Under the pieces are notes generated by a model, which was not told where the DNA came from, ran no database searches, and saw nothing but the letters and a program-made list of their open reading frames with translations. From Devosia chinhatensis (lineage in GTDB: Bacteria > Pseudomonadota > Alphaproteobacteria > Rhizobiales > Devosiaceae), in NCBI RefSeq assembly GCF_000969445.1, contig NZ_JZEY01000054.1:248001-312000 (forward strand): a stretch of 64,000 nucleotides of DNA, given 5' to 3'. A program made the position numbers and the translations under genes. Every line of letters begins with the position of its first letter. Position 1 is the stretch's first letter. This document shows, one piece after another, positions 62,500 to 64,000 of the stretch.

Positions 62500-63197
62500 C
62501 GGACGTTCCGCCAGAGAATGGTGTCTCCATCGAACAATCGTCCGAGGGAGAACTGCAGCTCGCCTGTCGCCACCATGTTCAGGACGGTGGCGTAGGCGCG
62601 AGGATAGGTAAGCACTGCAGTGCCGACAATTTCGTTAAGGGTGAACTGCTTGGTGCCGTCTGCGATCTGGGCGACAAGACTTCGTTCTTCTTCGGTTACC
62701 AAACCCTCTCCGGCTTGATGAACGATGAGCTTGGCGTTGGTCAGCCGAGGTTCGATGTTGATCGTCCTCTCGGTGAAGATCAGCAGGTGACGCCCGGCTT
62801 CTCGTGCCTCGTTTTTCAAGCGTCGCAAACGATGATGGGAGGCAGCCTTCTGCAGGCTCGTAAGCACCTCGATGTCCACGATGCGATGCGCCTCAGATCT
62901 ATGTCCACGCAAGGCAAGGGCGTATCTCGGCTGGTAATTCCTCCGCGCGAAGCCATCGAACCAAGGAAGAGGTTCGGCCTCCTTCGAGACGTAGGCAACC
63001 GATGGATGGACTTCCGCCAAGCAGAGGAAGTGGAAGGAATCGAGACCCTCATAGGCTACGTTTTGGCGAAGCTTCGAGGAGTAGAACCAACCTTGATGGG
63101 ATGCGCGACTGCCCCGGCCGCCAAAAGGCTGATGTCGGCCATTGTCGCTGGGGGTGTTCGCGCGCACAACGCGCGGCTTTGAAACGGCTGTAGGCAT
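62496..63197 (-). CDS. tnsA: TnsA-like endonuclease subunit, apparently lacking catalytic residues
   Basis: 233 residues from an ATG at 63197 behind GGAG; a longer frame to 63260 lacks such a site. SKLRQNVAYEGLDSFHFLCLAE and VAYVSKEAEPLPW resemble the TnsA nuclease fold, and the C-terminal winged-helix part (YPRAYATVLNMVATGELQ) fits the TnsC-binding domain. In active TnsA a Glu, an Asp (Y.PDF type) and Q/E-x-K are needed. Here Glu50 is present, but the PD position reads YQPRYAL (Arg91) and the ExK position reads IEVLTSL (Leu112). If inactive, 5' cleavage fails and transposition would be copy-in. Its place as first gene of the operon is standard. Confidence 0.82.
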   Translation of the reverse strand: MPTAVSKPRVVRANTPSDNGRHQPFGGRGSRASHQGWFYSSKLRQNVAYEGLDSFHFLCLAEVHPSVAYVSKEAEPLPWFDGFARRNYQPRYALALRGHRSEAHRIVDIEVLTSLQKAASHHRLRRLKNEAREAGRHLLIFTERTINIEPRLTNAKLIVHQAGEGLVTEEERSLVAQIADGTKQFTLNEIVGTAVLTYPRAYATVLNMVATGELQFSLGRLFDGDTILWRNVR

Positions 63198-63636
63198 GAG
63201 CGAGCTCCATCGGGTTGGATGGCGGCCCTGTTGCTGAATAGGACGAGAGCCGCAGATCACTGGGTGCGGCTGGCCATAGGAATGGCGTCCGCGAGCGAGA
63301 GCGTTCTGCGGGTATGGAGGCGTGGAAGGTCTGTGCCTGACGGTCGGAGTTCATTGTTTTCACCTTGATGGTTGTGCGGGGCAGGCCAGCAGCCTGCGAC
63401 GCAAGGACGTAGCGGCCCAGCGGTCGGGTGACCGTGGGCTGATTGAAGGGTGCGGCTGGGAAGGGTGAGGGCGGCGCTACGCCCGGGCGAGATCCTGCCC
63501 CGAAGCGTGCACTGCTGCACCGCGGTCCTGCCGCGCGCCAAGGGGCGATATGAGGAGAATCTGGCTCATGCGGTCTCCATAGAGCAGAAGCGATCGCCGT
63601 CCATGAACGGCGATGCTCCGGTTTGATTCAAATTGC
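63198..63636. other. Region upstream of tnsA, possible right junction
   Basis: 439 bases that should hold the tns operon promoter and perhaps the transposon's right end. One short ORF with a ribosome site lies here (63477-63569). The only ACA trinucleotide on the plus strand near it is at 63639-63641. GATGCTCCGG at about 63612-63621 is a near inverted copy of CCGGAAGCAT from the left junction. No repeats clear enough to call TnsB sites. Confidence 0.35.
63477..63569 (-). CDS. Possible 30-residue ORF
   Basis: A GGAGA site eight bases or so before an ATG at 63569 opens a 30-residue frame (SQILLISPLGARQDRG...). No family or motif recognised. It lies between the 75-residue gene and tnsA on the same strand. 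It may be real, a remnant, or chance. Confidence 0.25.
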   Translation of the reverse strand: MSQILLISPLGARQDRGAAVHASGQDLARA

Positions 63637-63864
63637 CTACAGCCGCGGCAGGTTGAAGTTCTGTCGGTTGCCGCCATCCGGGAACGGGATCACGCCTTCA
63701 TCGAATGCAGGACGTTCGAGGCGGACCTGGCGCTCGGCATCGAGCTGGACCGAGCGGGCGATCGAGACGAGCGCGCGGTTGGCCGCATGCTCGAAGCTCT
63801 CCTCGCCTAGCTCGTCGTGAACGCGCACGAGGCGCGTCAGCACGCGGATCAGAAGATCATCCAT
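63637..63864 (-). CDS. Small hypothetical protein, 75 residues
   Basis: The ATG at 63864 has a perfect GGAGG nine bases upstream and overlaps the tail of the preceding gene, as in an operon. The protein is helical and acidic/basic mixed (LLIRVLTRLVRVHDELGEESFEHAANRALVSIARS), with a Gly/Asn/Pro C terminus. I do not recognise it. It may belong to a genomic island that also contains the Tn7-like element or to its flank. Confidence 0.6.
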   Translation of the reverse strand: MDDLLIRVLTRLVRVHDELGEESFEHAANRALVSIARSVQLDAERQVRLERPAFDEGVIPFPDGGNRQNFNLPRL

Positions 63865-64000
63865 TCTGCGCGCCCTCCGAAGCGGCCGGCCATTCTCGTG
63901 GCGCCTTGATACTGGTAATTGCAGCCAGGAACTGCGCTCCATTGAGCTGGCGGTGCGCCATGAGTTCTTCGGCCACGGCCACGATCCTGTCGGCATGCTG
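63857..64000 (-). CDS. C-terminal end of an unrecognised protein (truncated by the window)
   Basis: The last 47 residues of a leftward gene: HADRIVAVAEELMAHRQLNG then AQFLAAI and a Glu/Gly/Ala-rich tail, ending in a TGA that overlaps the next start. Helical EELMAHRQLNG-type C termini occur in FtsH-like M41 peptidases of islands and prophages, a weak resemblance only. The rest lies outside the window. Confidence 0.55.
   Translation of the reverse strand, partial: QHADRIVAVAEELMAHRQLNGAQFLAAITSIKAPREWPAASEGAQNG

Larger units (their letters stand above)
52498..63197. mobile_element. Tn7-like transposon (TnsABC + TniQ/TnsD) with nuclease cargo; ends not located
   Basis: Four overlapping leftward genes encode TnsA-, TnsB-, TnsC- and TniQ/TnsD-like proteins in the canonical Tn7 order. 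A large multi-domain gene follows at the distal side, and a HEPN-like gene meets it. The block interrupts otherwise native sequence right of 52335. Coordinates given are only the outermost clear genes. I saw no convincing pair of terminal inverted repeats or target duplication, and no Cas genes or CRISPR array. Confidence 0.8.

Noticed and set aside
52498..63197. CRISPR-associated transposon (CAST) interpretation
   Set aside because: No Cas gene or repeat-spacer array is seen, and the TniQ protein is of the long TnsD type used for fixed-site targeting.
63049..63354. 101-residue frame opening MNSDRQAQ with an AAGGTG site upstream
   Set aside because: Most of it overlaps the tnsA coding region in another frame, and the protein is Arg/Ser/Pro-rich without recognisable features.
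63639..63641. ACA as the exact right end of the transposon, paired with TGT at 52337 or 52408
   Set aside because: The five flanking bases do not match (GCCGC on the right; CTAGA-like or ACATA on the left) and the next 20 bases of the ends are not similar enough.

Overview
The window looks like the chromosome of an alphaproteobacterium of the order Hyphomicrobiales, most likely a Devosia-like organism. This rests on gene content: a split F-type ATPase with an F0 operon atpI-B-E-F'-F separate from F1, an aa3 cytochrome c oxidase operon with ctaB, ctaG and surf1, plant-type glutamate-cysteine ligase, two-subunit glycine decarboxylase, DUF1127, DUF2093, DUF4170 and IalB proteins, and high GC. 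The genus is an inference.

Layout. 1-6.3 kb: end of a PLP enzyme of the D-threonine aldolase/D-serine dehydratase family, an amidohydrolase, a xylose-isomerase-like TIM barrel, a PAS-GGDEF cyclase, a LysR regulator, a TauE-like permease and a small secreted protein. 6.4-10.2 kb: a two-gene ABC exporter whose halves carry complementary defects in one ATP site. 10.4-18 kb, mostly minus strand: a DUF1624 membrane protein, recQ, a patatin, purD, gshA and rsmE. 18-25.8 kb: ubiA, DUF1127 facing a LysR gene, xseA, DUF2093, an LpxB-related protein, DUF4170, a CysQ-like phosphatase, a hypothetical protein and PilZ. 25.8-32.8 kb: IalB, then the cytochrome oxidase operon ctaC-D-B-coxF-ctaG-ctaE and, past a terminator, surf1. 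32.9-42.1 kb: thrC, an M16 peptidase, a GNAT, a membrane PAS-GGDEF-EAL protein, YqgE, a lone DsbD-N domain, a Prx5-type peroxiredoxin and a lipoprotein. 42.1-43.9 kb: a 596-residue protein with two dense short-period repeat arrays (ETRD, period 6; VGTE, period 7) around a flagellar 'IN'-like domain. 44-48.6 kb: gcvT-H-PA-PB behind a tandem glycine riboswitch. 49-51.7 kb: the F0 operon.

52.5-63.2 kb is a mobile region: a Tn7-like operon read leftwards (tnsA, tnsB, tnsC, tniQ/tnsD, all overlapping), followed by a 1314-residue cargo protein that combines an Mrr-like nuclease domain, a long TPR region, a possible GreAB-C-like segment and a PIN-like domain. A HEPN-like gene meets it tail to tail. 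TnsA seems to lack two catalytic residues. I could not fix the element ends. 63.4-64 kb holds small unrecognised minus-strand genes that may be element or island sequence.

The two best places to look for something undescribed are the Tn7-like element with its multi-domain nuclease cargo, and the ETRD/VGTE repeat protein.
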